This document shows, one piece after another, positions 12,266-24,344 of a DNA stretch of 64,000 nt. The stretch is from Alisma plantago-aquatica (taxonomy: Eukaryota; Streptophyta; Magnoliopsida; Alismatales; Alismataceae). Where the stretch lies: NCBI GenBank assembly GCA_963693085.1, contig OY856414.1, forward strand, positions 261,234,001-261,298,000. Direction: 5' to 3'. Position numbers and translations under genes: made by a program. Position 1 is the stretch's first letter. The number at the start of each line of letters is the position of its first letter. The notes beneath the pieces are model-generated. The model made no database searches. It saw nothing but the letters and a program-made list of their open reading frames with translations, and was not told the origin of the DNA.

Positions 12266-13681
12266 CTTTTTTTGAAACCATTTGGAATAGGATTTTCTTG
12301 GTAAAAGTGTCCAAGATGATGTCATCATCATCTTCCTTCATTCATCCAAGAACTATTTCCGTTTTCATGGAAAATACAACAATGAATCAAAGGAAGTTCA
12401 AAATAGAACAAAATGAACAACAATTCAAGGAGAATTGAATGCAATATCAATGTTTAAGGGTTTAAGTTATATAACCCGCCTTCTAATCTGATTACAAGCT
12501 CCAAGCTCCATAACTCCAATGGTGGATGAAGCTTTGACAACTTCCCAAGGTCCGTTCTCAAGCTTTTGGTTGAAATAATTGGCTAGAGTTGAAGATTGAA
12601 TGGAGAAAACAAGAAATCAAGCATTGATTTTCGGTTTTCACCATGAAACCAAGGTGAAAGAAGGTTAAGAACTTACCAACAGGTTGGGGGTCGTCCTTCT
12701 CCTGTTCCTAAGCTCTCTTGTGGTCGTCAAAAGCAAGAAGAGAAAAGGAATTCTGAAAAAGATCCTTAAGTGGGTCGGAATTGGGATATGTAAAAGGAAA
12801 TCCAAGGAAAGAGAAAATGGAATTAATTCCTTTAATTTCCAAATTTATTTCCACAAATTCCACCTCAATTCCTTGGCCACGAATCCATATTCTTCCCCTT
12901 GCAAAACCTCTTCATTATCCAAGAATTAAAGGAAAAGAAATTAAGCACCTTAATCATATTATACTAATATCCCATTTTAGTGGATATTACTTTTTATTAA
13001 CTTAATGTGAGTGGAGTCTCCACTCACTCAAGATCTTTTCGTGCCTTTGCAAGGAACAAGATCGCCCAAACCTTTGCAAACTAATCCCTCAACTTTTGGT
13101 TGAAGGGCTCTTCAATTAATATATTTCTTTTTGCATTAATTTGAATTAAAGTTCCATTTATGCTTAAATCTTGATTAATTTAATATCAAGATTCTCTCTC
13201 CTCCAAAATAATTCAAATGAGGTTCCCCTCTCATTTTCTTTTTTCTACATGATGCCAAGAAACATGGGGTACCATCTAGAAGTGGTAAGTTGCATATTGA
13301 ACCCTATGTTTTGGGTAAATTGCACATCACACCAAAACTAGGTTTTAATGCACAAAAATTGCTCAGCAAGCTTTATCTTGGTGCTCAAGCTTGTGGAAAC
13401 CATACCACTGCATCATTCTCATTCTTATGATGTCTCAACATCTGAGGAACATTATATCATGTACAATTTGCAAGTTAAGCCCTCAACTTGGGTAATTTTC
13501 ACTTTAGTCCAAAACTAACAAAACAATGTTTCAACATTATTCAAAAAGGACTAAAATTGAAATATAAGTTCCTCTTGGGCCTTAATTACTTTTCAAGAAA
13601 TAAGAGCAAGCATCTAATCAAATTTATTAGGCAAAACACCTAGGGTTAGAATATAACCCATGTCAGGGATGTTACAGTAAG

Positions 13682-14227
13682 TGTGAGAGGAGTTATATGG
13701 CTCAGTTTAAAGTCGTAGTCCAGAACCATGGTTATGGGTGCACCCGATATTGACAAGTGTGCCATAGAATAATTTGAAGGATCAACTTTCTCAATGGGGT
13801 TTCTAAGAAGGATACTTAGGAAAAAAATCTTTACTTTTCTAGATAATTCTCAAAAGGTTTTGAAAAAGGATTTTTAATATTTTTATAAGTTTGTTCGATC
13901 TGTACATATTGCTAATCTTTGAGAATATTGTTTGATTTGAAAAAATTATAAATCTTTAAAAAGACTTTTTGGTTTTGAAAAGATTGTTAACTGTTAAAAA
14001 TATTGTTTGAATTTGGAAATATATAAAAATATGATTCTCTTTGAGAAGATAGTTTATCTTCACTTAAAGGATTAGAAAAAATATCCAAATTTTTGATAAC
14101 AAAAAAAGGATGCACACATATAAAGAAGATTCTTAATCTACGCATAAAGGTTATCATCAATCTAATTTTTTTTTCAAACCAATAGAAGATATACCATGCA
14201 AAGAAAATAACCCTCTCCTTTTAGACC
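13682..14227. other. Unassigned AT-rich sequence between elements A and D
   Basis: This lies outside both flanking retrotransposons. It is AT-rich, stop-dense, and has poly-T tracts before 14170 that would suit an intron upstream of the open-frame fragment at 14228. No motif is recognised. Confidence 0.35.
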
Positions 14228-14344
14228 ATGATACAATTTACATCCTCACTCAAGCGTGATCTACATAGGAGGGGTGGGTCCTTAAATTCTATATGGAAAG
14301 ACAATAATTGTCAAGGAGGTAATCAGGCTTCCACAGACATGAGT

Positions 14345-17300
14345 TGTTATAACCCCAATTTTTGGGTTCAATTGGTGGGAAATATAATTTCTCATATTAA
14401 AAATGTTTGAATAAATAATCATATATTTGGTTGAGAATAATTGGATTTCGTTTAAAATAGCCTTGTTATTTGATTTGTGGGATTTATTGGCTATTGGGCC
14501 CAATAAAAAGGAAAATAACAAAGGAAATTCAATTAGTAAATGGATAATTGAATTTTAAGAAAAGATATATGAGGAAACCTCTAGAAGGCAAATCCAAAGA
14601 GGATTTCGTGCCTCTTGGGTTCCTTGGGTTCCAAGGAGTACAACGTTGCATAAAGAAAGCAATAAGAAAAGAAAGGATTAATTAAGTATTTCTTTATTAA
14701 GAAAGAAATTGGAAATAATGTTAATATGTGGAAAACAAGTGAAAAGAGATATAATTGAGTTGTCCTTTGTGGAATTTCGTATCCCAAGGATTACTAATGA
14801 TAAAAGGAATACCAATGAGGAAAATAAAAGAGAAATAAAGAGAAATCCTCAAAAAGAAATATTTTAATAAGAAATAATCAAGATAATTTGAAATAATGCA
14901 TAAAGATGCATCTAGAAGGATAATAAGTATCCAATAAAGAGAATTTCGAAATAATGGAGTGTCTTGGGATCCAAGGAGTCCCAATAAAGAGGAAAGAAAG
15001 AGAAAATACCAAAATAGCAATATAAGAAGATAATGTGGATACACAATTAATGTATTACATGGTATTGCTAAAAAGAAGGAAATTACTATTAAAGGAAAAT
15101 AGGATTTCGAGATAATAGATTCCTTGGGGTTCAAGGAACTCAGAATTAAGAAATAATGATAAAAGAAATAAAGAAGAGATAGGAAATATGATTAATATGA
15201 TGATAACTTGCATATTAAGAAAAGGAATTGAATACTTATTATAATAACTCCAAATTTTATAGGAATAAAGAGAAAACTATGATGAAGCTTCCCTCAAAAT
15301 TTGGTAAAGAAAGGAGTAACCGTTTGGGAGATATTAATTTTCTAAGTTTTCCCTTAAAATTGGTTTTAATTGAAGATTTAAAAAATGATTTCCTTTTTCT
15401 GTTGAGCGTCAGGATGATGGGCCATTGGATCTTAATCCAATGAGCACCAGTCATCGTCTTAATCCCAAATGGATTGGGACTCTAGCTCTATCAAGGGAAA
15501 TTTCCTTTGGATTTTCCTTGAGATCCAATGAGTGGGCACACTGGCCGAGTTCACCATCGCATCCAGGAGATCAAACTGAGTTGGAAACTCCCAGGTTCGA
15601 CAAGGATTGGTGGAGGTTTTGGGAAATGCCCAAACCGTCCCAAGCTGCTCCTGACCCTATATATAGGGGAGTTCGATAGAGTAGACGAGCGTGTTTTCTT
15701 GTTAGCTTGACCTCTGCGGAGTTGCGCAAGGAACGTTTTCGCTCAGTCAATTGTGCTTTCCAACCTGACCTTCGACCTCCTAACCTCTGGGGACCTTGTC
15801 GGAATTCGGCGAGCAGGGGGACATAGTCGGGGGGATCTTGGGCACAAATTGACCTAGCCCTCAGCTTCGTTGAGAGGAGGCGGAGCTCCCTGGATAGTTG
15901 AAGCGGGAAGCGGAGGCCTGAAGCTCCGAGTCAACCATTGAGTTGACCGCGAGGAGGTCTGCTGAGGAAGACGACGACCAGGGCACCATCGGATCAGGGA
16001 CCACGGTGGTCTCCCTCGTGATCTAACGATCCAGAGAAGGGGGAAAAGTTGTTAGAGGCGCCCGTTCAGCGACCGTGCGATCGAGATCCAGCGGCTGGGT
16101 CAAAGTTTGGCTGAAACCCTTGGATCTTAGTCCACCGTGGACTCACGACATCGGACGATCTAAGCTTGAGGCCCGTAAGTGAAGGAGACGCGCGGCGAGG
16201 AGCGTTAGATCTAGAGGCGGACCACGGGCACATCGATCCAACGGCCCGTGTTTTTTTTGGTAATTTCTCCTCTCTAACGAATAATCAGAGAAAAAAGGCT
16301 TTTCTTGCAAAAATAATAGAAATTACTAGGGTTGTCCAATGAGGAAACTTTATATACAAAAGTTGTGTAGAAAAATGCAAGGAATACGATAAAAATAATT
16401 CCAGAACCTAATTCCACTCCGTTTTTCAAAAGTTCCTTAATGGGCTAATAAAGTTTATTAGAAATTGATGAGAAACCCTAATTGCATGATTAAAGGGTAT
16501 TTTGGTAAATCAATAGGTCAAATTGTTAAGTTTGACTCTGATAATGATAATGGTGGTTTAAATTACTGTTGGATTGCAAAAATTCTTAACTAGGAGTTAT
16601 AATATTTAAAAGAGGGTTAATTTGCATGGAAACCCTAATTTGGGATAAAAGGAGATAAAATCATATTTGTATAAAATAAGGAAATCAGATGTCTAATAAA
16701 GGAAATTCAATGAGGAATTAGGAGTTTCATGTAGTTTGATTAATTAAGGATGATAATGATGAAAGAAGAAGTAAAACCCTAATTTTCAGAAGAAACCCTA
16801 ATAATGGAATTGGAATACTAAATGGAATAATGAAAGTGGATAATTATTAATAAAATGAATTGGTACTTTTATTTCAGGATATTGTTGATTGCTTGATTAA
16901 TTGTATTCAATGTTAATGCATGGACATCAAGTTACTATGGATCAGGTATGTGGTTACGATTATGAATAACCGCTTTAGGTTTTCCGATGGATTCCCGGAT
17001 GTTTAATCACATTGAATGCAACTAAACTGTTGAATGTTTATTTATTTCTTGCAATTATAAAGTGACTATGACTACCATATAATGTATATTCCTTCTAGCT
17101 CAATCATTAATCCCCTCTGTGTCATAATGGCTGACCTAGTACATGGCTACCTAGAGGGTAGGTCCATCAGGTCATGAAAGACTTTGGCTGCCTAGAGGGT
17201 AGGTCCATCAAGTCACCTTTATAGAGGTACCATATAAGTCCTTACAGGGACAACACAGAGTTGTGGATAAGTATGGATTGAGTAGTTTGGCTTAAAATGT

Positions 17301-17701
17301 AATCTTGGTTGTTAAATAATTAATTGAATGATTACATGGTTATCATAGTTGCATGATTATCTGTTTCCCCCACATACCAGCTTCGGCTGACCGACGTTTT
17401 GTTTGTCGACGTTTTAGGTACAATGAAAAGAACAAACAGTAAAGTGGCACATGTGATACTAAAAGAGAATTAAAGTACAAAGGAGGATTAGATAGATTAG
17501 TATCAGTGTGGATAGAAGTTTAGAGATCCAAGTTTTCAAAAGGTATGTAAAGAAAAATTTTATTACCATTTTCAGTATAGTCTATCAGAATTTAATAATT
17601 GTTTATGGTTATATGTCGAACCTTTGATCCGGGATTAATGGGTGTGGCTCAACCTCTTGGTCTCCCTTAATTTGGGGTTATCAGGAGGTGGGGTCGTAAC
17701 A
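14345..17701 (+). repeat. 5' LTR of element D
   Basis: It starts TGTTATAACCCC and ends GGGTCGTAACA. It has an AT-rich first third, a TATA box at 15658, a GC-rich transcribed leader to about 16250, then AT-rich U5-like sequence of about 1.4 kb. The 3' copy at 20016-23372 has the same length. Confidence 0.94.
15658..15665 (+). promoter_or_regulatory. LTR TATA box of element D (5' copy)
   Basis: TATATATA within the palindrome CCCTATATATAGGG, directly upstream of the GC-rich leader. Transcription would be expected to begin about 25-35 bases downstream. The identical box occurs in the 3' LTR at 21330-21337. Confidence 0.75.
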
Positions 17702-17703
17702 TT

Positions 17704-17715
17704 TGGTATCAGAGC
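17704..17715 (+). promoter_or_regulatory. Primer binding site of element D
   Basis: TGGTATCAGAGC, a perfect 12-base match to the usual initiator-Met tRNA primer site, begins three bases after the LTR terminus AACA at 17701. Confidence 0.93.
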
Positions 17716-20000
17716 CTGGGTTCCTCAGTTAACCATTAATATTTATTAAATTTTACAAACTCCATAGAACCCAAGGGAGTTATTAGAGGAGTATCCGAAA
17801 GATGGAGGTGTCTAGAAAGGGATCACGACCGGGGGCTGGCAAGATTTTCCTCTGCATCGCTAGTCGGAATACGAGGACTCCCGGACCCGTATGACCGCCT
17901 GGCCAAAGTCTTAGGGTATGAATCGAAATAAGATACCTTTAGGACTTCTCATCTTATTCATCCCTTCTCATCACAAAATTCTGATAAGGATCTAAAGGAT
18001 TAGGGTTTTCTTTCTTCTCCTCACCCTCTTGAGGTATGGGTAAGGTTAATAAGGTTCAAGGAATCCTCTGCCAAATTAATGAAAGGCATGTAAATAAGAT
18101 GGCATGGACATAAGCTTAATAGATTAAGCGCAAAATAAATAATAGATACATGCTTAGGTCATATGACATGAGTTGTCATGTCCTCATAAGAGACCTGAGG
18201 CTAGACTTTCTTCTCAGGAGGATAAGTTAGTCTTGGAGATAGAGATCTCCATTGCAAGTAGAGACCTGGCACATCCTCTGAGGATGATGCTAACCCTAAC
18301 CCTAAGTGAATATTAGAGAGAGATGAGTTGGACCAGGTGTTTGAAAGGACATGCCTTTGGGGTGCCATATGATCTATGGGAGACCTAGCACCTTTGACAA
18401 CCCAACCCTGGGAAGGGTCGTACATGTTAAGGTAAAGGATAGCTCCTTGGATGATGATGTTAGTGAAGGACCATAGAAACCCCATGGGCTTGTACCAGTA
18501 GGGCATAGCTGGAACCTAGGGCACGTCATAGTGCTGACGGTAGGATGAAACCCTGGATAAGGAATCATGATGGAGCATAAAGGGTTATGGATGATCTTGA
18601 GAAACCATAAGCTCGAACCTAGGCTTCACCCATGTAGAGAATGCCTTTGAGGTTGAACCTTCATGAAGAGAGGACCTCTAATGGTGAGGTTGGATGTAGG
18701 GTTAGCTCTAGAGAGAGTAGGAAACCCAGCAAGAAGGTTGGAAGCCTAAAACCCTGAACAATGGATGATAGTGGTTGCCTCATGATCGATCCCTAAAAGT
18801 TGATGATACCTTGGTTGTCTTTAGAGGGACCAAACCTAGAGAAAAGATGAAGTTTCTGGTACCTACGGGCCTATGGTATAGAGGTTTACCTTCTGAGGTA
18901 GGAAGAAGAGTTCCTTAGACCTAGAAAGGTTTAGTAGCAGGTTATGAGGCCTTGTACCTTGTTGGTTGTCCTTAAGGAGGACCCAACTCTAAGTGTTGCT
19001 TGAGTTGAAGGATGACAAGAAGTGCATGTCATGCCTTTTGCATGCTTGGTTCGTAGTTAGGAGATAGAGCATGCAGTTTGACACCTAAAAGTGAACCTAG
19101 GGTTCCTAGGCCTAAGAGGGGAAGTGGTATACCTAATGCTCATTATGAGAAGTTGAGTTCCTATAGAAGCGAGCATGGTACTCCTCATGTATAGAGGAAA
19201 AGGGGAGCCCTTTAAGTTTAAGGTATGTTTGAGCATGGTACTCCAGACTAAAGGGTCTGATTAGAGCATGTGTGCTCGATCAGGGTGATATCTAGAGACA
19301 GTTCTTGTCCTATGAAAGATGTGACAATGACCACCATAGCCAGTATCGGGTCTTATATGAAGCTCTGTAAGGGAGGATGTGTCGGTCACCACTTCAGTAA
19401 GGTGATGCTGGTGAAAGGACCACATGATGGTTAGAAAAGTACCACATGATGGTTAGAAAAAGGGACCCTAGTGCGTGTAGATGAAGTCACTTTGATTGTG
19501 CAAGGGCTGAAAGGAGCCTAGAGACGATAAGAGTCGTGAGCAGATGAAAAGTAGACTGACATACAAGTTACTATGGGAGAAAATGTGACATGAAAATCTG
19601 ACCCCTCTAAGTTATAACTAAGAGAGCTGAGTCCCCGATACATGGGTCCATTAGAGATGGATGAGTGGAGAAGGTTAGGTTTGACCCGACCCCTCAGGAT
19701 AGAGTAATGGGAGATGTTTTCCATGTGTCCAATAAAGAGCACTATGTGAGGTACCCGACCATGTGCTGAGAAATGAACCTAGTGAGCCCCAAGGGAGGCT
19801 GAAATGACCTGAGTCACCTGTGCAGTTTATAGATGCCAGAGTGAAAGAACTCAGAGAAAAGAATATGTGATGATAAAGGTTCTTTGGAAACGCCATGAGT
19901 ACGAAAAAGCCACATAGGGGCCAATGATGGACATGGGAAGTCTTATCCTGAATTGTTTGTTTGTTTGATTGATTCATAGAATTTTGAGGACAAAATTCCT
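17716..20000 (+). mobile_element. Non-coding interior of element D
   Basis: There are 2.3 kb between the primer site and the polypurine tract. An ATG at 17802 begins MEVSRKGSRPGAGKIFLCIA and soon meets stops; a similar start (ATGGTGTCTAGAAAGG, 24434) exists in element C, suggesting a relic of a gag start. The rest is rich in GGTTAGGG- and CCTAGG-like phrases and has no protease, RT or integrase similarity on either strand. A short direct repeat (CACATGATGGTTAGAAAA) occurs near 19420-19460. Confidence 0.7.
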
Positions 20001-20015
20001 TTAAGAGGGGAAGGA
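20001..20015 (+). promoter_or_regulatory. Polypurine tract of element D
   Basis: TTAAGAGGGGAAGGA directly abuts the 3' LTR start TGTTATAAC at 20016. Such tracts prime plus-strand DNA synthesis. Confidence 0.88.
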
Positions 20016-23000
20016 TGTTATAACCCCAATTTTTGGGTTCAATTGGTGGGAAATGTAATTTCTCATATTAAAAATGTTTGAACAAATAATCATATATTTG
20101 GTTGAGAATAATTGGATTTTGTTTAAAATAGCCTTGTTGTTTGATTTGTGGGCTTTATTGGCTATTGGGCCCAATAAAAAGGAAAATAACAAAGGAAATT
20201 CAATTAGTAAATGGATAATTGAATTTTAAGAAAAGATATATGAGGAAACCTCTAGAAGGCAAATCCAAAGAGGATTTCGTGCCTCTTGGGTTCCTTGGGT
20301 TCCAAGGAGTACAAAGTTGCATAAAGAAAGCAATAAGAAAAGAAAGGATTAATTAAGTATTTCTTTATTAAGAAAGAAATTTGAAATAATGTTAATATGT
20401 GGAAAACAAGTGAAAAGAGATATAATTGAGTTGTCCTTTGTGGAATTTCGTATCCCAAGGATTACTAATGATAAAAGGAATACCAATGAGGAAAATAAAA
20501 GAGAAATAAAGAGAAATCCTCAAAAAGAAATATTTTAATAAGAAATAATCAAGATAATATGAAATAATGCATAAAGATGCATCTAGAAGGATAATAAGTA
20601 TCAAATAAAGAGAATTTCGAAATAATGGAGTGTCTTGGGATCCAAGGAGTCCCAATAAAGAGGAAAGAAAGAGAAAATACCAAAATAGCAAAATAAGAAG
20701 ATAATGTTGATACACAATTAATGTATTACATGGTATTGCTAAAAAGAAGGAAATTACTATTAAAGGAAAATAGGATTTCGAGATAATAGATTCCTTGGGG
20801 TTCAAGGAACTCAGAATTAAGAAATAATGATAAAAGAAATAAAGAAGAGATAGGAAATATGATTAATATGATGATAACTAGCATATTATGAAAAGGAATT
20901 GAATCCTTATTATAATAACTCCAAATTTTGTAGGAATAAATAGAAACCTATGATGAAGCGTCCCTCAACATTTGGTAAAGAAAGTAGTAACCGTTTGGGA
21001 GATATTAATTTTCTGAGTTTTCCCTTGAAATTAGTTTTAATTGAAGATTTAAGAAATGATTTCCTTTTTCTAGTTGAGCGTGAGGATGATGGGCCGTTGA
21101 ATCTTAATCCAACGAGTGCTAGTCATCGTCTTAATCCCAAATGGATTGGGACTCTGGCTCTGTCAAGGGAAATTTCCTTTGGATTTTCCTTGAGATCCAA
21201 GGAGTGGGCACACTGGCCGAGTTCACCATCGCATCTAGGAGATCAAACTGAGTTGGAAACTCCCAGGTTCGACAAGGATTGGTGGAGGTTTTGGGAAACA
21301 CCCAAACCGTCCCAAGCTGCTCCTGACCCTATATATAGGGGAGTTCGATAGAGTAGACGAGCGCATTTTCTTGTTAGCTTGACCTCTACGGAGTTGCGCA
21401 AGGAACATTTTTGCTCAGTCAATTGTGCTTTCCAACCTGACCTTCGACCTCCTAACCTCCGGGGACCTCGCCGAAATCCGGCGAGCAGGGGGACATAGTC
21501 GGGGGTATCTTGGGCATGATTTGACCTAGCCCTCGGCTTCGTTGAGAGGAGGCGGAGCTCCCTGGATAGTTGAAGTGGGAAGCGGAGGCCTGAAGCTCCA
21601 AGTCAACCGTCGAGTTGACCACGCGGAGGTTTGCTGAGGAAGATGACGACCAGGGCACCGTCGGATCAGGGACCACGGTGGTCTCCCTCGCGATCTAACG
21701 ATTCAGAGAAGGGGGCGAAGTTGTTAGAGGTGCGCGTTCAGCCACCGTGCGATCGAGATCCAGCGGTTGGGTCAAAGTTTGGCCGAAACCCTTGGATCTT
21801 AGTCCACCGTGGACTCGCGACATCAGACGATCTAAGTTTGAGGCGCGTAAGTGAAGGAGATGCGCGGCGAGGAGCGTTAGATCCAGAGGTGGACCACGGG
21901 CGCATCGATCCAACGGCCCGCATTTTTTTGGTAATTTCTCCTCTCTAAAGAATAATTAGAGAAAAAAGGCTTTTCTTGCAAAAATAATAGAAATTACTAG
22001 GGTTGTCCAATGAGGAAACTTTATATACGAAAGTTGTGTAGAAAAATGCAAGGAATACGATAAAAATAATTCCAGAACCTAATTCCACTCCGTTTTGCAA
22101 AAGTGCCTTAATGGGCTAATAAAGTTTATTAGAAATTGATGAGAAACCCTAATTGCATGATTAAAGGGTATTTTGGTAAATCAATAGGTCAAATCGTTAA
22201 GTTTGACTCTGATAATGATAATGGTGGTTTAAATTACTGTTGGATTGCAAAAATGCTTAACTAGGAGTTATAATATTTAAAAGAGGGTTAATTTGCATGG
22301 AAATCCTAATTTGGGATAAAAGGAGATAAAATCATATTTGTATAAAATAAGGAAATCAGATGTCTAATAAAGGAAATTCAATGAGGAATTAGGAGTTTCA
22401 TGTAGTTTGATTAATTAAGGATGATAATGATGAAAGAAAAAGTAAAACCCTAATTTTCAGAAGAAACCCTAATAATGGAATTGGAATCCTAAATGGAATA
22501 ATGAAAGTGGATAATTATTAATAAAATGAATTGGTACTTTTATTTCAGGATATTGTTGATTGCTTGATTAATTGTGTTGAATGTTAATGCATGGACATCA
22601 AGTTACTATGGATCAGGTATGTGGTTACGATTATGAATAATCGCTTTAGGTTTTCCAATGGATTCTCAGATGTTTAATCGCATTGAATGCAACTAAACTG
22701 TTGAATGTTTATTTATTTCTTGCAATTATAAAGTGACTATGACTATCATATAATGTATATGCCTTCTAGATCAATCATTAATCCCCTCTTTGTCGTAATG
22801 GATGACCTAGTACATGGCTACCTAGAGGCTAGGTCCATCAGGTCATGAAAGACTTTGGCTGCCTAGAGGGTAGGTCCATCAAGTCACCTTTATAGAGGTA
22901 CCATATAAGTCCTTACAGGGACAACACAGAGTTGTGGATAAGTATGGATTGAGTAGTTTGGCTTAAAACGTAATCTTGGTTGTTAAATAATTAATTGAAT

Positions 23001-23372
23001 GATTACATGGTTATCATAGTTGCATGATTATCTGTTTCCCCCACATACCAGCTTCGGCTGACTGACGTTTTGTTTGTCGGCATTTTAGGTACAATGAAAA
23101 GAACAAACAGTAAAGTGGCACATGTGATACTAAAAGAGAATTAAAGTACAAAGTAGGATTAGATAGATTAGTATCAGTGTGGATAGAAGTTTAGAGATCC
23201 AAGTTTTCAAAAGGTATGTAAAGAAAAAATTTATTACCATTTTCAATATAGTCTGTTAGAATTTAATAATTGTTTATGGTTATATGTCGAACCTTTGATC
23301 CGGGATTAATGGGTGCGGCTCAACCTCTTGGTCTCCCTTAATTTGGGGTTATCGGGAGGTGGGGTCGTAACA
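20016..23372 (+). repeat. 3' LTR of element D
   Basis: Starts TGTTATAACCCC and ends GGGTCGTAACA, followed by the target duplication TGAGT. It is colinear with the 5' LTR, with scattered substitutions and small compensating indels. The TATA box is at 21330-21337. Confidence 0.94.
21330..21337 (+). promoter_or_regulatory. LTR TATA box of element D (3' copy)
   Basis: Same TATATATA palindrome context as in the 5' LTR. In this position it could drive transcription outwards into the flanking DNA at 23378 onward. Confidence 0.7.
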
Positions 23373-23419
23373 TGAGTACTAGTCCCAATACACCTAGTGA
23401 CTATGATAGTTGTAATTAG

Positions 23420-24054
23420 TTGTGAATGCTAGGAGAGTGGGTATTTTCAAGGCCTTAGTATGTCTAACTTATCATTGTCTCAATACCTTTACAACAACCC
23501 ACATTGTTTCTAGGGATCTAATGTGAGGATGGAACCCATTCATGACACACAAGTTTGTTAGGATTGTCGAGTGTGAGTGCAAAAAATTTTAACATTTTTA
23601 AAGTAGACCCATGAAGAATGAAAGCAAGTCATATGTAGTTAAAGAAATAATCACACCTATTATTCAAGAATAAAAGATCTAATTTCCAACCCTAACCTTC
23701 TATCCATCCCATCATAAATTTTATTTATTATTTTTTAGAAATAAGAAAAATAAAAAGTGTTAAGGAATTGATCCCCAAAATCCTAAAGAGGTAAGTAGAT
23801 TCAAAACCTTAGTCCAACAAAAAACTTTGAAAATAGTAGAGAAAAGTGGAATTTTCCATAACTACTAGAAGAAAGTAGGAAAATGGAGCTCAACAGATCA
23901 CATTGATCTGCATGCTAGGGGTTTGTAGATCTAAGTGTTGTGCGGCCCACCTGGAGCCAAATAGAAACAAAACACCATAAAAAGGAAAAGGAAATAGAGA
24001 TAAAATAACAAAAAAAAGAAAAAATAAAGTGGTCCTAAAAATAGTTTATTTTCA
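23420..24054. other. Unassigned sequence between elements D and C
   Basis: AT-rich and stop-dense on both strands. It does not visibly match the second LTR of element C, whose similarity begins only near 24055. It may be a 3' flank of the fragment at 14228 or diverged LTR sequence. Confidence 0.35.
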
Positions 24055-24330
24055 TAAAGAAATGGTATTCGATTAAGATGTTAAAGTTTATACCAAGGAG
24101 GATTAGTTAGTTACCTTAATCTTTCTTTTCTAAGTTAGTTTTTTTAAAATTGATGTAACTCCTTAGAGGAGCTTCATTATATATCTTATAAACAATCATT
24201 TCTTATTAATAAAAATTGTTGATTGTAATTTATTATTTATTATTTTTAGATCTAGATCCTGGAAATATCAGGACTCTAAAATTTAAGGTGCACCTTGTTT
24301 GGGGGACACTCAAAAGTGAGGGTTGTTACA
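24055..24330 (+). repeat. 3' end of the 5' LTR of element C
   Basis: It aligns with 30290-30550, sharing TACCAAGGAG, a GAGGAGC(T/A)TCAT(T/C)ATATATCTTGTA-like segment, a TTATTATT run, GATCCT(A/G)GAAATAT and an end in GTTACA versus ATTACA. Upstream similarity fades. Confidence 0.75.
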
Positions 24331-24332
24331 TT

Positions 24333-24344
24333 TGGCATCAAATC
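24333..24344 (+). promoter_or_regulatory. Decayed primer binding site of element C
   Basis: TGGCATCAAATC sits just after the LTR end, where TGGTATCAGAGC is expected. Differences are consistent with ageing. Confidence 0.6.

Larger units (their letters stand above)
4230..13676 (-). mobile_element. Element A: truncated Tekay/Del-like Ty3 retrotransposon
   Basis: A minus-strand Ty3/Gypsy element is recognised from the domain order gag, protease, reverse transcriptase, RNase H, integrase read from 8483 down to 4230. A primer site lies at 8522-8533 and one complete 5,137-bp LTR at 8540-13676 (TGTAACG...GTTACA). The RT motifs and very long LTR fit the Tekay/Del chromovirus lineage. The integrase tail, any chromodomain and the 3' LTR are missing, so no second target duplication can be found; GTAAG follows the surviving LTR at 13677. 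All frames are interrupted. The element is an old fragment that cannot produce its own proteins. Confidence 0.88.
8540..13676 (-). repeat. LTR of element A (5,137 bp)
   Basis: Ends are TGTAACGTTCC at 8540 and GGGATGTTACA at 13676, followed by GTAAG. The interior aligns in order with the LTRs of element B: a double hairpin near the primer-side end, the phrase GATATACCGCTCATACTCC-like near 9370, TTAGGG-type motifs, a motif array, then a landmark AGTTATATAACCCGCC near 12466. No TATA box is obvious on the minus strand. The length is unusual for Ty3 LTRs but within what Tekay elements show. Confidence 0.88.
14345..23372 (+). mobile_element. Element D: complete non-coding LTR retrotransposon
   Basis: Full structure is present: target duplication TGAGT at 14340-14344 and 23373-23377, two LTRs of 3,357 bp each, a primer site, a polypurine tract, and a 2.3-kb interior with no gag-pol frame. 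This is the form of a large retrotransposon derivative (LARD), dependent on proteins from another element. The polypurine context (GAGGACAAAATTCC then TTAAGAGGGGAAGGA) is typical of plant Ty3 elements. The LTRs differ by roughly 3% over the first 1.1 kb by eye, so the insertion is recent compared with its neighbours. Confidence 0.93.
14228..23419 (+). pseudogene. Short open-frame fragment split by insertion of element D
   Basis: A frame opens at 14228 and reaches codon AGT at 14342-14344, exactly the left target duplication. If element D and one duplicate are disregarded, the frame continues from 23378 as TSPNTPSDYDSCN and stops at TAG 23417-23419, giving a short product of about 53 residues. 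The peptide is Ser/Thr/Asp-rich at the C-terminus and basic at the start (SLKRDLHRRGG). I do not recognise it. It could be the last exon of a host gene or an older element; the length is modest, so chance openness is possible. Confidence 0.3.

Noticed and set aside
14721..15134. Hydrophobic 137-residue open frame on the minus strand, also at 20392-20805
   Set aside because: It is open in both LTRs only because the LTRs are copies. The Phe/Leu/Ile-rich peptide follows from purine-rich, AT-rich plus-strand sequence.
17716..20000. Hidden gag-pol in element D
   Set aside because: Both strands were read for RT, RNase H, integrase and protease motifs and none was found; only a broken gag-like start is present.
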